62,014 nt of DNA from Lachnospiraceae bacterium (GTDB taxonomy: Bacteria > Bacillota > Clostridia > Lachnospirales > Lachnospiraceae), in contig JAFYDI010000004.1 of assembly GCA_017544835.1 (NCBI GenBank), positions 1 through 62,014 on the forward strand, read 5' to 3'. This document shows, in pieces, positions 17,395-27,044 of this stretch (positions are counted from its first letter, which is position 1; every line of letters begins with the position of its first letter). The notes beneath the pieces are model-generated. The model did not search any database and had not been told where the DNA came from. It was given only the letters and a program-made list of their open reading frames with translations. A program made the position numbers and the translations under genes.

Positions 17395-19306
17395 ACCCAT
17401 GCGAGTAGTTACCGACAAGAAAATTGACATGAAGTCTCTTAAGAGGCTTATGGCATATGTGTTCAAGAAGTACGGAAAGAGCCTGATTGCGGTGGTCATC
17501 TGCATTATCATAAGCTCGGTTTCCACAGTTATAGTTAACATGTTTATGGCCAAGCTCATCGACAACGTAATCATTCCCGGAATGGCTTTCGGATTTGATG
17601 CTGTTAAGGCCAAACTCATTCATATTATCGGCCTTATGATTCTTTTCGATGTGTTCGGAATTGTGGCAGCCATTATTTATCCCCGCATCATGGCGACCGT
17701 CGGACAGGGAACGATTAAGTCCCTTCGTGACGATATGTTTGACAATATGGAGACGTTGCCGATTCGCTACTTTGATTCCAGAACTCACGGCGAAATAATG
17801 TCTTCCTACACCAACGACGTAGACACCATCCGTATGCTGGTCGGACAGAGCATCCCCTCTGCGGTATCGTCGATTATGACCATAAGCGTTATTTTCTTAA
17901 CGATGCTTCGCTACAGCTTCTGGCTTACCTTCGGAGTTGTTCTTTTTATCATCTTAATGTTCAAGGTTACCAAGAAGTACGGCGGCAAGAGTGCCCGCTT
18001 CATGAAAGCCCAGCAGAAATCGATAGCCAAGGAAGAGGGCTTCATCGAGGAAATGATGGAGGGCATGAAGGTAGTTAAGGTCTTCACCCATGAGGACGAG
18101 GCCAAAGAACAATTCGATGCTTTGAATGAACAGTTATTCAGTGATGTTAAGACTGCGAACGCCGCAGCCAATACACTGATGCCGGTGCTTGGAAATATCG
18201 GTAACCTTATGTATGTTGTGCTTGCTATTCTCGGCGGACTTATCGCGGTACTCAAGGTTCCGAATGTGTACCTTATCGGAGTCGGAACCCTTACAATCGG
18301 TGTTATTATTTCTTTCTTAAGCCTTTCAAGACAGCTGTCACAGACGGTTTCGCAGATTTCCATGCAGGTATCGTCCATTGCCATGGCTCTTGCGGGAAGT
18401 GACAGAGTATTTGCTCTCATCGACGAAGAAAGCGAGACCGATGAAGGCTATGTAACACTTGTAAATGCCAAGGAAACTATCGCCGAAGGCCTTACCGAGT
18501 GTGAGGAATTCACAGGCAAGTGGGCATGGAAACACTTCCACAAGGCAGACGGTACCACCACTTACGTGGAACTTAAGGGTAACATCGAAATGGTGGACGT
18601 AGACTTTGGCTATGAGCCCGACAAGCAGGTGCTTCACGATGTGACACTTTATGCTAAGCCCGGACAGAAGATAGCCTTTGTAGGCGCTACCGGCGCAGGT
18701 AAGACGACTATTACGAACCTTATTAACCGTTTCTACGATATACCCGATGGTAAGATTCGCTACGACGGTATCAACATTACAAAGATTAAGAAGGATGACC
18801 TACGTAGGTCTCTCGGCATGGTACTTCAGGACGTTAACCTCTTTACAGGTACCATCATGGACAACATCCGCTACGGTAAGCTTGATGCTACCGACGAAGA
18901 GTGTATCAACGCAGCCAAGCTTGCGAACGCCCACGACTTTATCATGGGACTTCCCAACGGTTACGAGACGGAGCTTACCGGCAACGGCTCACAGCTTTCA
19001 CAGGGTCAGAGACAGCTTCTTTCGATAGCAAGAGCGGCAGTAGCCAATCCTCCTGTTATGATCCTCGACGAAGCTACATCCTCCATCGATACCCGTACCG
19101 AAGCCATCGTACAGCGCGGTATGGACAACCTTATGGAAGGCAGAACCGTATTCGTAATCGCCCACAGGCTTTCAACGGTACGTAACGCCAACGCCATCAT
19201 GGTCCTTGACCACGGTCGCATCATAGAGCGCGGCACCCACGACGAACTGATAGCCCAGAAGGGCACGTATTACCAGCTGTATACAGGAGCGTTCGAACTT
19301 GAATAA
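17387..19306 (+). CDS. ABC exporter subunit with canonical ATPase site
   Basis: A 639-residue half-transporter. I chose ATG 17387 because AAGGAGGTGG ends 6 bp upstream; it overlaps the preceding gene by 8 bp (ATGCCTAG), which suggests translational coupling. Six membrane helices are followed by an extra acidic insert (about 370-425, with ESETDEGYVTL and EFTGKWAWKHF) and an ATPase domain. Walker A is GATGAGKTT, the signature is LSQGQRQ, Walker B is MILDEATSSID with the catalytic Glu, and the H-loop is IAHRLST. It should therefore hydrolyse ATP for the heterodimer. The insert between membrane and ATPase domains is seen in the YheH-like branch of Firmicute exporters. Confidence 0.92.
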   Translation: MPRPMRVVTDKKIDMKSLKRLMAYVFKKYGKSLIAVVICIIISSVSTVIVNMFMAKLIDNVIIPGMAFGFDAVKAKLIHIIGLMILFDVFGIVAAIIYPRIMATVGQGTIKSLRDDMFDNMETLPIRYFDSRTHGEIMSSYTNDVDTIRMLVGQSIPSAVSSIMTISVIFLTMLRYSFWLTFGVVLFIILMFKVTKKYGGKSARFMKAQQKSIAKEEGFIEEMMEGMKVVKVFTHEDEAKEQFDALNEQLFSDVKTANAAANTLMPVLGNIGNLMYVVLAILGGLIAVLKVPNVYLIGVGTLTIGVIISFLSLSRQLSQTVSQISMQVSSIAMALAGSDRVFALIDEESETDEGYVTLVNAKETIAEGLTECEEFTGKWAWKHFHKADGTTTYVELKGNIEMVDVDFGYEPDKQVLHDVTLYAKPGQKIAFVGATGAGKTTITNLINRFYDIPDGKIRYDGINITKIKKDDLRRSLGMVLQDVNLFTGTIMDNIRYGKLDATDEECINAAKLANAHDFIMGLPNGYETELTGNGSQLSQGQRQLLSIARAAVANPPVMILDEATSSIDTRTEAIVQRGMDNLMEGRTVFVIAHRLSTVRNANAIMVLDHGRIIERGTHDELIAQKGTYYQLYTGAFELE

Positions 19307-19314
19307 ACAGTAAA

Positions 19315-19344
19315 AGAGCCGAGAGATTTTCTCCCGGCTCTTTA
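19315..19344 (+). terminator. intrinsic terminator of the ABC exporter operon
   Basis: AGAGCCGAGAGA pairs with TCTCCCGGCTCT, with one mismatch, and is followed by TTTAG. Confidence 0.75.
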
Positions 19345-19355
19345 GTGCAAAAGAT

Positions 19356-19381
19356 AAGGCAGAGCTTGCAGACTCTGCCTT
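19356..19381 (-). terminator. intrinsic terminator of the minus-strand esterase/ATPase genes
   Basis: A 9-bp stem AAGGCAGAG / CTCTGCCTT. On the minus strand it is followed by ATCTTTTGC, a modest T run. Confidence 0.6.
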
Positions 19382-19394
19382 GTTTAGCATATTG

Positions 19395-20372
19395 TTATAA
19401 CTTATTAAGCCAGTTCACACAAAGACCGGCCCACTGCGCAACGCTCGGAATGTTCATTGCAAGGTCGTTGTGACCGTCTGCAAGAGCAAGTCCGTGCACG
19501 CCTTCGGGAAAGAGGTGCATTTCGAAGGGAACGCCCATGGCCGTAAGCGCCTGTCCCATTGCGAAGGAATTGCGGGGGTCGTCGCTGTTGGTCTGCCAGA
19601 TAAAGAAAGGAGGTGTCTCGCGGGAGATATTAACCTCCGGTGAGTAGTAGATAAGCTCTTCCTTGTCGGCAAAGAAAGGATTGCGAATTTGGTCGCTGAA
19701 AGGATCTACGAAGAATCCACCGGGTAACGCTGCAAAAGAAAATGCTCCGTATCCGAGCACTGCGCCATCAGGGCGACATGACTCACGCTCTATCGGGTCT
19801 TCCGCTGAAGGGTTACCTGCATCGAAATGCGTAGCTGCATTGCCTGATAACATTCCGCCGGCAGAGAAGCCCATGCAGATTACCTTGTCTGTTACGCTGA
19901 ATTCATCCTTACGGGCACGAATAAGGCGGATGGCACGCTGAATATCGATAAGCGCATCCTTTCTGCCGTAGGGCTGAAGCCTGTAGGTAAGAATAGCGGT
20001 ATTAAAGCCGTGAGCGGCAAAATACTCGGCTACGTTGAAGCCTTCGCAGCCGGTACGGGTGAGGAAGCCTCCGCCGCAGGCCACAATGACTGTGGCGCGC
20101 CGCTCGCCCGAGGCGGGCGCACCGGCTTCCTGTGCCGGCACGAACACTATCGACGGCTCCGGCTGGAGCGGAGCCCTGTCGTCGTAGCCGGGGGTCTTGC
20201 CCTCAGGCCACAACGGGGTCACTATGGGAAAGCTTTTAACAGCTTCATTCCAGGTCTTAAGATTGGTCTCCACATCCATAGAGCCATCGGGCTTACGATG
20301 CTTGGAGACATTGATAATCACGCCGTCTTTGTCGACGATTTCTTTTAACTTTAAATAATTCTCCTGATACAT
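19395..20372 (-). CDS. alpha/beta-hydrolase, acetyl-xylan-esterase-like
   Basis: A 325-residue alpha/beta hydrolase without signal peptide. It has CGGGFLTRTG as oxyanion region, the nucleophile elbow GFSAGG, an acid candidate in NSDDPRNS and the catalytic His in EGVHGLAL. This layout is common among BD-FAE and acetyl-xylan-esterase-like enzymes that remove acetyl or feruloyl groups from plant oligosaccharides. The gene lies 16 bp downstream of the MsmK-type ATPase gene on the same strand and is probably co-transcribed. The neighbourhood contains other carbohydrate esterases, which supports a deacetylation role, but a generic lipase/esterase cannot be excluded. Confidence 0.82.
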   Translation of the reverse strand: MYQENYLKLKEIVDKDGVIINVSKHRKPDGSMDVETNLKTWNEAVKSFPIVTPLWPEGKTPGYDDRAPLQPEPSIVFVPAQEAGAPASGERRATVIVACGGGFLTRTGCEGFNVAEYFAAHGFNTAILTYRLQPYGRKDALIDIQRAIRLIRARKDEFSVTDKVICMGFSAGGMLSGNAATHFDAGNPSAEDPIERESCRPDGAVLGYGAFSFAALPGGFFVDPFSDQIRNPFFADKEELIYYSPEVNISRETPPFFIWQTNSDDPRNSFAMGQALTAMGVPFEMHLFPEGVHGLALADGHNDLAMNIPSVAQWAGLCVNWLNKL

Positions 20373-20388
20373 GATATCCCCCTGAATC

Positions 20389-21588
20389 TTAGATAAGGTT
20401 CTCGCCCGTAGTCTGGTCGAATACGTGGATGAGTTTGGGATTAAAGTTAAAGGTTAAGTCCTTGCCAATTGCTACAAGGTCAAGGTCTAAGTCTGCGGTA
20501 GGGATAACTGCTACGATATCGTCACCGTTAAGGTTGATGTGAAGATGAACTTCGCTACCCATCATTTCGGATACTTCAATCTTGCCGCCAAAGCCTTCGT
20601 CTGCCATGGAAATATGCACGGGGCGAACGCCTACGGTAACATCGCAAGCCTGCTGACCTTTAGCCTTAAGAGGTGCCTGATGCTTCTCATCAAGGCGAAT
20701 CTTGCGGCCCTGAATCGTAATATAATATTCACCGCCTTCTACACTTAACGGAACATTGTGGAAGAAGTTAATCTGAGGTGTTCCGATAAATCCTGCCACA
20801 AATGTGTTAACAGGGTGATTGAATACTTCCTGAGGAGTACCTACCTGCTGGATGAAACCATCCTTCATAACTACGATACGGTCGCCAAGCGTCATAGCTT
20901 CAACCTGATCGTGTGTTACATATACGAAAGTAGTGTCAATCTTCTGGCGAAGTCTGATAATCTCCGAACGCATCTGTCCGCGAAGCTTCGCATCCAGGTT
21001 GGAAAGAGGCTCATCCATAAGGATTACCTGAGGGTTACGAACAATCGCACGGCCGATAGCAACACGCTGTCTCTGACCACCCGACAAGGCCTTGGGGAGA
21101 CGATCGAGAATCTGCGTGATTTCGAGGGTTCTTGCAGCTTCCTGAACTTTTTCAAAAATTGTTTCTTTGCCCACTTTGGCAAGCCTCAATGAAAAGTCCA
21201 TGTTCTCGGAAACCGTCATGTGAGGGTACAAAGAATAGTTCTGGAATACCATTGCAATGTTACGGTCTCTCGGAGCAATAGAGTTACTTAATGTATCTCC
21301 TATATAAAGTTCGCCGTCAGTAATTTCTTCAAGACCGGCTATCATACGAAGAGTAGTGGACTTACCGCAACCGGAAGGGCCTACGAGTACCACGAACTCT
21401 TTATCCTTAATTTCAAGGTTAAAGTCCTGAACCGCTACCACTCCTTCGTCCGTAATCTGAAGGTTGGGCACAAAGCCGTCTGCGGGAACGGGGGGCATAG
21501 CCGCTTTTTTGAGTTTTTTCTTTTTCTTCTTGATGTCATCCGCGATGGGATAAACTTTTCGGATTCCTTTTAAGGTAATGCTTGACAT
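20389..21588 (-). CDS. MsmK/UgpC-type ATPase shared by sugar ABC importers
   Basis: A 399-residue ATPase. ATG 21588 (MSSITLKG) is chosen because GAAGGAG lies 5 bp upstream; a frame starting at 21609 adds seven residues and lacks a ribosome site. It shows Walker A GPSGCGKST, Q-loop FQNYSLYPH, signature LSGGQRQRV, Walker B VILMDEPLSNLD and the H-loop VTHDQ, then a C-terminal TOBE/OB region (about 250-399) as in MalK. A charged insert rich in lysine (about residues 15-48) interrupts the first beta strands. In Firmicutes one such ATPase often energises many CUT1 importers. The module at 51274-54574 lacks its own ATPase gene and could use this one. Confidence 0.92.
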   Translation of the reverse strand: MSSITLKGIRKVYPIADDIKKKKKKLKKAAMPPVPADGFVPNLQITDEGVVAVQDFNLEIKDKEFVVLVGPSGCGKSTTLRMIAGLEEITDGELYIGDTLSNSIAPRDRNIAMVFQNYSLYPHMTVSENMDFSLRLAKVGKETIFEKVQEAARTLEITQILDRLPKALSGGQRQRVAIGRAIVRNPQVILMDEPLSNLDAKLRGQMRSEIIRLRQKIDTTFVYVTHDQVEAMTLGDRIVVMKDGFIQQVGTPQEVFNHPVNTFVAGFIGTPQINFFHNVPLSVEGGEYYITIQGRKIRLDEKHQAPLKAKGQQACDVTVGVRPVHISMADEGFGGKIEVSEMMGSEVHLHINLNGDDIVAVIPTADLDLDLVAIGKDLTFNFNPKLIHVFDQTTGENLI

Positions 21589-21799
21589 ATTGACTCCTTC
21601 TAACCCCAAGCGGGTTACGTCTATTTTATGCTACCATTATTGCATCTTTCTTTTTCCATGCCTTGCAAATATGTAATCTCGATTTGTAAAAAAAACGAAA
21701 AGAGAATTTTTAAAGTCAATGAGTTTTTTTTAAGAGTATTGCACGGGACGATTATGTATGATAGGTGCATGAGAATGTAAAAGAAAGGACATTGGCATT

Positions 21800-23335
21800 A
21801 TGAAACTTCAACCTGCATTGATATTCGGCGAGCATATGGTGCTCCAGAGAGATAAGGAAATAAAAGTATTCGGAACGACGGCTGTGGGCGATACAGTAAC
21901 GGTTACGCTTTGTGGCGAGACGGTATCCGCACCGGCGGAGGACGGAGTATGGGAAGTCACCTTAAGTAAAAAGAACGCGTGTGACAAGACCACCATGACC
22001 ATCTCCTCCAAGGTTACCGAGGAGACGATAGAATTTAAAGATGTAGCTATCGGTGAGGTATGGCTCGCAGGCGGCCAGTCCAATATGGAGTTTCTTATGA
22101 AGTTTGATTATGACTTCGAAGAGACGGCGAAGCTTCCCGATGATAATAAGTTAAGGTACTTCTGTTATCCGCAGACTGCTTTCAAAGGGTTCCTTGAGAC
22201 TGAGAATAACTGTCCGAACTGGGGATTCTGGAGAAAGTGGGACGATGTTGAGAATAGGAAACAGTTCTCCGCAGTTGCAACTTATGCTGCTATGATTCTT
22301 AGGAAGAAGCTCGATGTGCCGGTTGGCATCGTAGCCTGCAACTGGGGCGGAACGCCCGCGGCTGCATGGACGAAGCGAGAGGATTTGGAAGCCAACCCCG
22401 CACTTAAGCCCGTACTTGACTGGCATGAGTCGGAGCTTGAAAAGATTAACTGGGCCAAGTACATAACCGCGAGTGACAAGAAAGCGGCGCCTCAGGATCC
22501 TCATATGCAGGAAGTTTTTGAGCGCATGATGATGGGCGAGGATATGTCCGATTTCTTTAAGAACTTTGACCCGAGCGTATTTATGCAGGCTGATTTCGTA
22601 CCTTTCATGCCGGGACCGCGTTCAACCGTGAGACCTTCGGGACTTTATGAAAACATGCTTACCAAGGTTGCACCCTACACTATTCGCGGTGCTCTCTGGT
22701 ATCAGGGCGAGGACGATGACGCAAGAGACTGGGCGGAGTTCTACGACGAAAGCATGAAGACCATGATTAAGAGCTGGCGTAACCTTTGGGGTTACGAGTT
22801 CCCCTTCTATCAGGTTGAGCTTGCTCCCTTCAAGGGTGTAGGTCCCACAGCAGCCAAGAAATATCCGCTTATAAGACACAAGCAGGCCAAGGCCGTAGCC
22901 GAGACCGAAGATGCTTACGATATCTGCATTCTTGATGCGGGAGAAGAGCTTAACATTCATCCCCGTCACAAGAAAATCGTGGGCGAGCGCCTGGGAAGAG
23001 TGGTAATGAAGCATACTTACGGCGATGATTCGCTTGTGGCCGACTGCCCGAGAGTTATAGGAATATCAAAAGAACCTGAAGCGATAGTGATTTCTTTTGC
23101 CAATGCCGCAGGAGGTATTGAGGTTCGAGAGGGTCTAGGGGAAGTGCTTAAGATTAAGCAGGATGGGCTCAACAAGTCATATATTCCTGAGACCGACGGT
23201 GACAAGCTTGTCCTTTTATTGAGATACGAGAATCACAAGCCTGTGGAAATAACATATTGCGAAGAGAATTTCTGCAATGCGGCGCTTTTCAATTCGGAAG
23301 GCAATCCCGTGTACGGATTTAAATTTGAAGCATAG
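21800..23335 (+). CDS. sialate-O-acetylesterase-like SGNH esterase
   Basis: A 511-residue protein of the SGNH-type family that includes 9-O-acetylesterases and CE6-like acetyl esterases. It opens with a beta-rich region (IFGEHMVLQRDKEIKVFGT), followed by GEVWLAGGQSNMEF with nucleophile Ser94, WGGTPAAAW, IRGALWYQGEDD and NIHPRHKK with the likely Asp/His pair. It has no signal peptide, so it would act on imported acetylated sugars. RBS AAAGGACA precedes the ATG. It is the first gene of a tight operon with a CE2 esterase (15 bp gap), a P-loop kinase and a GH13_18 phosphorylase. Confidence 0.88.
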   Translation: MKLQPALIFGEHMVLQRDKEIKVFGTTAVGDTVTVTLCGETVSAPAEDGVWEVTLSKKNACDKTTMTISSKVTEETIEFKDVAIGEVWLAGGQSNMEFLMKFDYDFEETAKLPDDNKLRYFCYPQTAFKGFLETENNCPNWGFWRKWDDVENRKQFSAVATYAAMILRKKLDVPVGIVACNWGGTPAAAWTKREDLEANPALKPVLDWHESELEKINWAKYITASDKKAAPQDPHMQEVFERMMMGEDMSDFFKNFDPSVFMQADFVPFMPGPRSTVRPSGLYENMLTKVAPYTIRGALWYQGEDDDARDWAEFYDESMKTMIKSWRNLWGYEFPFYQVELAPFKGVGPTAAKKYPLIRHKQAKAVAETEDAYDICILDAGEELNIHPRHKKIVGERLGRVVMKHTYGDDSLVADCPRVIGISKEPEAIVISFANAAGGIEVREGLGEVLKIKQDGLNKSYIPETDGDKLVLLLRYENHKPVEITYCEENFCNAALFNSEGNPVYGFKFEA

Positions 23336-23350
23336 GAGGAATAGGTAGCG

Positions 23351-24451
23351 ATGCTTATTAAGGATGTGTTGCCGAAGGTTCAGACCCACGGCAGAGTGTT
23401 TTATGATGATGAGAGAAAGGCTTTGTTCTGCAACTGGAGTTGCTCGGGCTTTTCGGTATTGATAAAGGGTAAGAGCTTAAAGGTTAAGGTTCAGGCCTGG
23501 TCAGACCAGATTCCCGGAATGCCCGGCATGCCTACACCTCCGCCGGATTGGCCTTGCATCGGAACCGTAGTCGAGGATGAACTTGTATATCGCCATGAGT
23601 GCAAGGAACTTCCTGAGGAAGGCGAGTGGCTGACACTTTGGGAAAGTGACACGACAGTCGAAAAGGTAATTCGTGTGATTAAGATATCCGAGAACTCCCG
23701 CGGTAAGCTCGGCATTCTTGAAGTTGAAGTTGACGGAGAAATCCTTGAATATAAGCCCGAGAAGCGTCCCACCATCGAGATTGTGGGTGACTCAATCACC
23801 TGTGGATTCGGTAATGAAGCACCGAACAATTCTTTTGAATTTAAGACCTCCGAAGAAAACGGTTGGGAAGCATACGGCGCGAGAGCGGCAAGAGAGTTGG
23901 GCTACGAGTTCTCAATCATCAGTGAATCCGGCATCAGCGCGGCCAAACCCGAGCATCCTATGTTCCCGATGCATGCGATGGAGGATATTTACGGGCTTCG
24001 CGACGAGCTTTGTGACAAAAAGTTTAATAAAGAACCTGTACAATGGAATTTCAAGGAACACAAAAATGACATCGTAGTCATCAACCTTGGTACCAACGAT
24101 GCCAACCCCATCAGATTCTATAGGGAGTTTGGCGAGATTGAGGGAATGGAGCAGTGGTTTAAGGCACGCTACAAGGACTTCATCAAGCAGGTGCGCGCTT
24201 GCAACGGCCCCGACACTTACATCTGCTGTACCCTCGGCCCCATGGATCAGTACCTGTACTACATTATCAGGGAAGCTGTTTCCGAACTTGTGGCAGAGAC
24301 CGGCGATGTCCGCCTCATCACCTTCCAGTATGTATCCATCAACGTCATGCTGGAAGGCTACGGCGCAGCGGGACACCCCTCACTTAAGACACACGCCCGC
24401 ATGGGTCGTGAACTTGCAGCCTACATCAGAAAGTACATAGGAGAACTGTAA
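23351..24451 (+). CDS. CE2-type acetyl-xylan/oligosaccharide esterase (SGNH)
   Basis: A 366-residue esterase with the family CE2 layout: an N-terminal jelly-roll (about 1-135) and an SGNH domain. The Ser motif is VGDSITCGFG (Ser148), block II is SESGISAAKP, block III is NLGTNDANP and the C-terminal His lies in GHPSLKTHARMG. CE2 enzymes deacetylate glucose, mannose or xylose units at O-6 or O-2/3. There is no signal peptide, suggesting cytoplasmic action after uptake. RBS AGGAGGAATAG. Its stop codon overlaps the start of the kinase gene by one base (TAATG), so the genes are coupled. Confidence 0.88.
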   Translation: MLIKDVLPKVQTHGRVFYDDERKALFCNWSCSGFSVLIKGKSLKVKVQAWSDQIPGMPGMPTPPPDWPCIGTVVEDELVYRHECKELPEEGEWLTLWESDTTVEKVIRVIKISENSRGKLGILEVEVDGEILEYKPEKRPTIEIVGDSITCGFGNEAPNNSFEFKTSEENGWEAYGARAARELGYEFSIISESGISAAKPEHPMFPMHAMEDIYGLRDELCDKKFNKEPVQWNFKEHKNDIVVINLGTNDANPIRFYREFGEIEGMEQWFKARYKDFIKQVRACNGPDTYICCTLGPMDQYLYYIIREAVSELVAETGDVRLITFQYVSINVMLEGYGAAGHPSLKTHARMGRELAAYIRKYIGEL

Positions 24452-25371
24452 TGTTAAAAGAAAAAGCAAACGCTATATACTCAGATATCGATAACTGGCA
24501 GGCACCCGCATTAACCGACGATATGCCTAAAGGCGATATGCCCGGCGACAAGATTGCAATCGGCGAAGACCATATTAAGAAGGCTTCCAAGATATTTCCG
24601 AAATTGATTAAGCTCATTGCCGACGCAGATTCAGATAAAGTGGTAGTATCCGTTTTTGGAGGCTCCGGCGTAGGTAAGAGCGAGACTGCATCGCTTCTTG
24701 CACACTACCTTAAGGCAGCAGGCGTAGGCGTATATGTGCTTTCGGGCGACAATTATCCGAGACGTATTCCGCTTTATAATGACGCGGAGAGACTATCCGT
24801 ATTTCGCAGTGCGGGCTTAAAGGGAATTGTAAGCTCCGGCTGCTACAATGATTATGCCAAAGAAGAGCTTTCCAAACTGTGGGCGGCAGAGACCGACGCA
24901 GACCCCAAAGAGAGTGCTTCCCGCGACTGGTTGTTCAGCTATCAGGCAGCAGGAAGAAGAGCACTTCGCGGTTACCTCGGAACTCCCGCCGAGCAAGATT
25001 ATGATGAGATAAACGCTATTATCGAAGCTTTTAAGCATGGCGATAAAGAAATATACTTAAAGCGCATGGGTCGCAGCGAAGACGAGCGCTGGTATGATAA
25101 GGTTTCTTTTGCTGACATAAATGTCTTAATTATTGAATGGACTCACGGCGGTAACGAGAACCTTCGTAACGTGGATATACCGATTCTTCTTAACTCTACA
25201 CCGGAAGAGACGAGAGAGCACAGAAGACTCAGAGCCAGAGACGGTAAAACCGATTCTGCTTTTACCACCATGGTACTTGAAATCGAGCAGGAAGAGCTTG
25301 ATCGTGTAGGCAAACAGGCCAAGATTATTATGGCCAAGAGCGGCGATTTTATAGACCCTGCAACGTTTTAG
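24451..25371 (+). CDS. P-loop kinase of unknown substrate
   Basis: A 306-residue protein of the P-loop kinase group (uridine kinase / phosphoribulokinase / APS kinase-like). Walker A is GGSGVGKS at 70-77 with Lys76. VYVLSGDNYPRR resembles the substrate-binding SGDNY region of small-molecule kinases, LIIEWTH a Walker B strand, and EETREHRRLRARD an arginine-rich lid. I do not recognise its exact family. It is coupled by one base to the CE2 gene and lies 9 bp before the GH13_18 gene. The inferred role is phosphorylation of a sugar, polyol or glycoside handled by the adjacent phosphorylase. A nucleoside or adenylylsulfate substrate remains possible but has no support in context. Confidence 0.75.
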   Translation: MLKEKANAIYSDIDNWQAPALTDDMPKGDMPGDKIAIGEDHIKKASKIFPKLIKLIADADSDKVVVSVFGGSGVGKSETASLLAHYLKAAGVGVYVLSGDNYPRRIPLYNDAERLSVFRSAGLKGIVSSGCYNDYAKEELSKLWAAETDADPKESASRDWLFSYQAAGRRALRGYLGTPAEQDYDEINAIIEAFKHGDKEIYLKRMGRSEDERWYDKVSFADINVLIIEWTHGGNENLRNVDIPILLNSTPEETREHRRLRARDGKTDSAFTTMVLEIEQEELDRVGKQAKIIMAKSGDFIDPATF

Positions 25372-25380
25372 GAGGATTAC

Positions 25381-27039
25381 ATGCAGACTAAGAAAATGAG
25401 TATCGGTGCGATGCTTAACGCTTATCCCGACAGCATCGGCGGAAGATTATCGGATATCGTGGACCTTCTTGATGATGAGAAGTTTAAGGATGTGTTCCGC
25501 TCGATTTATCTGCTTCCGAGTGTGTTTAATACCGATCTTGACAGAGGATTCTCTCTTATCAATTACGAGATAAGCGAAACGCTTGCTTCAAAGCGAGATA
25601 TCGAGAGGCTTCATAAGATAAACATCGACCTTACGATGGACTTTATACTTAACCATATATCCGTTCTTTCGCCACAGTTTCAGGATATTATCAAGAACGG
25701 CGAAAAGTCCGAGTATAAGGATTTCTTCATCAACTGGAACCGATTCTGGGAAGGCTGTGGCACGATGACCGACAAGGGTTACATTCAGCCGGATGAAAAG
25801 TACATTAAGAACATGTTCTTTCGCAAGGAGGGGCTGCCGATTCTGATGGTTCGATTCCCTGACGGAACCGATGTACCTTATTGGAATACGTTTTATCAGA
25901 AGGTGATTTATAACGCTGTCGACCCGCTTAAACTGGTGCGCGAGTGCGGACTTCAGTATGAGACGGCGGTGCGCGTGAGTGAGATTATCAATTCGGCAGT
26001 GGCTTCGGGAAAGACTCCGGAAGATATTGATTTCACAGGCTTTGATGAGTATGCCGACAAGCTTCGGGATTACCTTCAGGCAAACCGCAGCTACCTGGGC
26101 CAGATGGACTTAAATATAAAGTCCCCGCTTGTGTGGGACTATTACAAGGATACGCTTAAGAAGCTTTCCGACTACGGTGTGTCGATAGTGAGACTTGACG
26201 CTTTTGCATATGCGCCCAAGGAGCCGGGACTTAGGAATTTCTTAAACGACCCAGGCACATGGGATTTGCTTCAGAAGATTGACGATATCGCTTCGGAGCA
26301 CGCACTTACGCTTCTTCCCGAGATTCATGCAAGCTACGGCGAGGGTACTTACAAGGTGCTTGCCGACAAGGGATACATGGTATACGATTTCTTCCTTCCG
26401 GGACTTTTGATTGATGCATTCATCAGAAAGAACGGAAGCTACTTAAAGAAATGGGGCGACGAGGTTATCAATAATAACATCATGACGGTCAACATGCTCG
26501 GCTGTCACGACGGTATACCGCTTCTCGATCTTAAGGGGTTACTTCCCGAAGAGGATATTCAGAACCTTATCGATACGGTGGTTAAGCGCGGCGGTTACGT
26601 GAAAGACCTTCACGGTGCCAAGAACGTATATTACCAGGTTAACGCCACATATTTCAGTGCTCTCGGCGAGAGCGAGCAGCGTATGCTCATGGCAAGAGCC
26701 ATCCAGCTCTTTATGCCGGGCAAGCCTCAGATATGGTACTTAGACCTCTTTGCAGGCAAGAACGACTACGAAGCCATGAAGCGTGCAGGCGCCGGCGGTC
26801 ACAAGGAAATCAACCGCACGAACCTTTCTTTGGCCGAGGCCCGCGAACTGTTAGACAAGCCTGTAGTTAAGAAGCAGCTTGAAATGCTCCGCTTCCGCAA
26901 CACCTGCCCCGCATTCACCGAAGATGCCAAGGTAACAATCAATTGCGACGGCTCCAAGATGAGCATTGTGTGGGCGAATGACAAGGCTACCGCAGGGCTG
27001 TACGTTGACTTCGAACTGGAAACATATGAAATAAAATGA
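25381..27039 (+). CDS. GH13 subfamily 18 sucrose-phosphorylase-like enzyme
   Basis: A 552-residue protein with the sucrose phosphorylase fold. MDFILNHIS is barrel region I, RLDAFAYAPKEPG carries the predicted nucleophile Asp273, LLPEIHASYGEG the acid/base Glu314, and GCHDGIPLLDL the transition-state Asp. These enzymes split an alpha-glucoside with phosphate to give glucose 1-phosphate and an acceptor such as fructose, fructose 6-phosphate, glycerol or glycerate. Which acceptor is used cannot be read here. The region RAGAGGHKEINRTNL lies where acceptor-specific loops occur. It has no signal peptide. The kinase directly upstream suggests a phosphorylated acceptor or product. RBS AGGAGGATTAC. 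It is the last gene of the operon. Confidence 0.88.
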   Translation: MQTKKMSIGAMLNAYPDSIGGRLSDIVDLLDDEKFKDVFRSIYLLPSVFNTDLDRGFSLINYEISETLASKRDIERLHKINIDLTMDFILNHISVLSPQFQDIIKNGEKSEYKDFFINWNRFWEGCGTMTDKGYIQPDEKYIKNMFFRKEGLPILMVRFPDGTDVPYWNTFYQKVIYNAVDPLKLVRECGLQYETAVRVSEIINSAVASGKTPEDIDFTGFDEYADKLRDYLQANRSYLGQMDLNIKSPLVWDYYKDTLKKLSDYGVSIVRLDAFAYAPKEPGLRNFLNDPGTWDLLQKIDDIASEHALTLLPEIHASYGEGTYKVLADKGYMVYDFFLPGLLIDAFIRKNGSYLKKWGDEVINNNIMTVNMLGCHDGIPLLDLKGLLPEEDIQNLIDTVVKRGGYVKDLHGAKNVYYQVNATYFSALGESEQRMLMARAIQLFMPGKPQIWYLDLFAGKNDYEAMKRAGAGGHKEINRTNLSLAEARELLDKPVVKKQLEMLRFRNTCPAFTEDAKVTINCDGSKMSIVWANDKATAGLYVDFELETYEIK

Positions 27040-27044
27040 TAATT

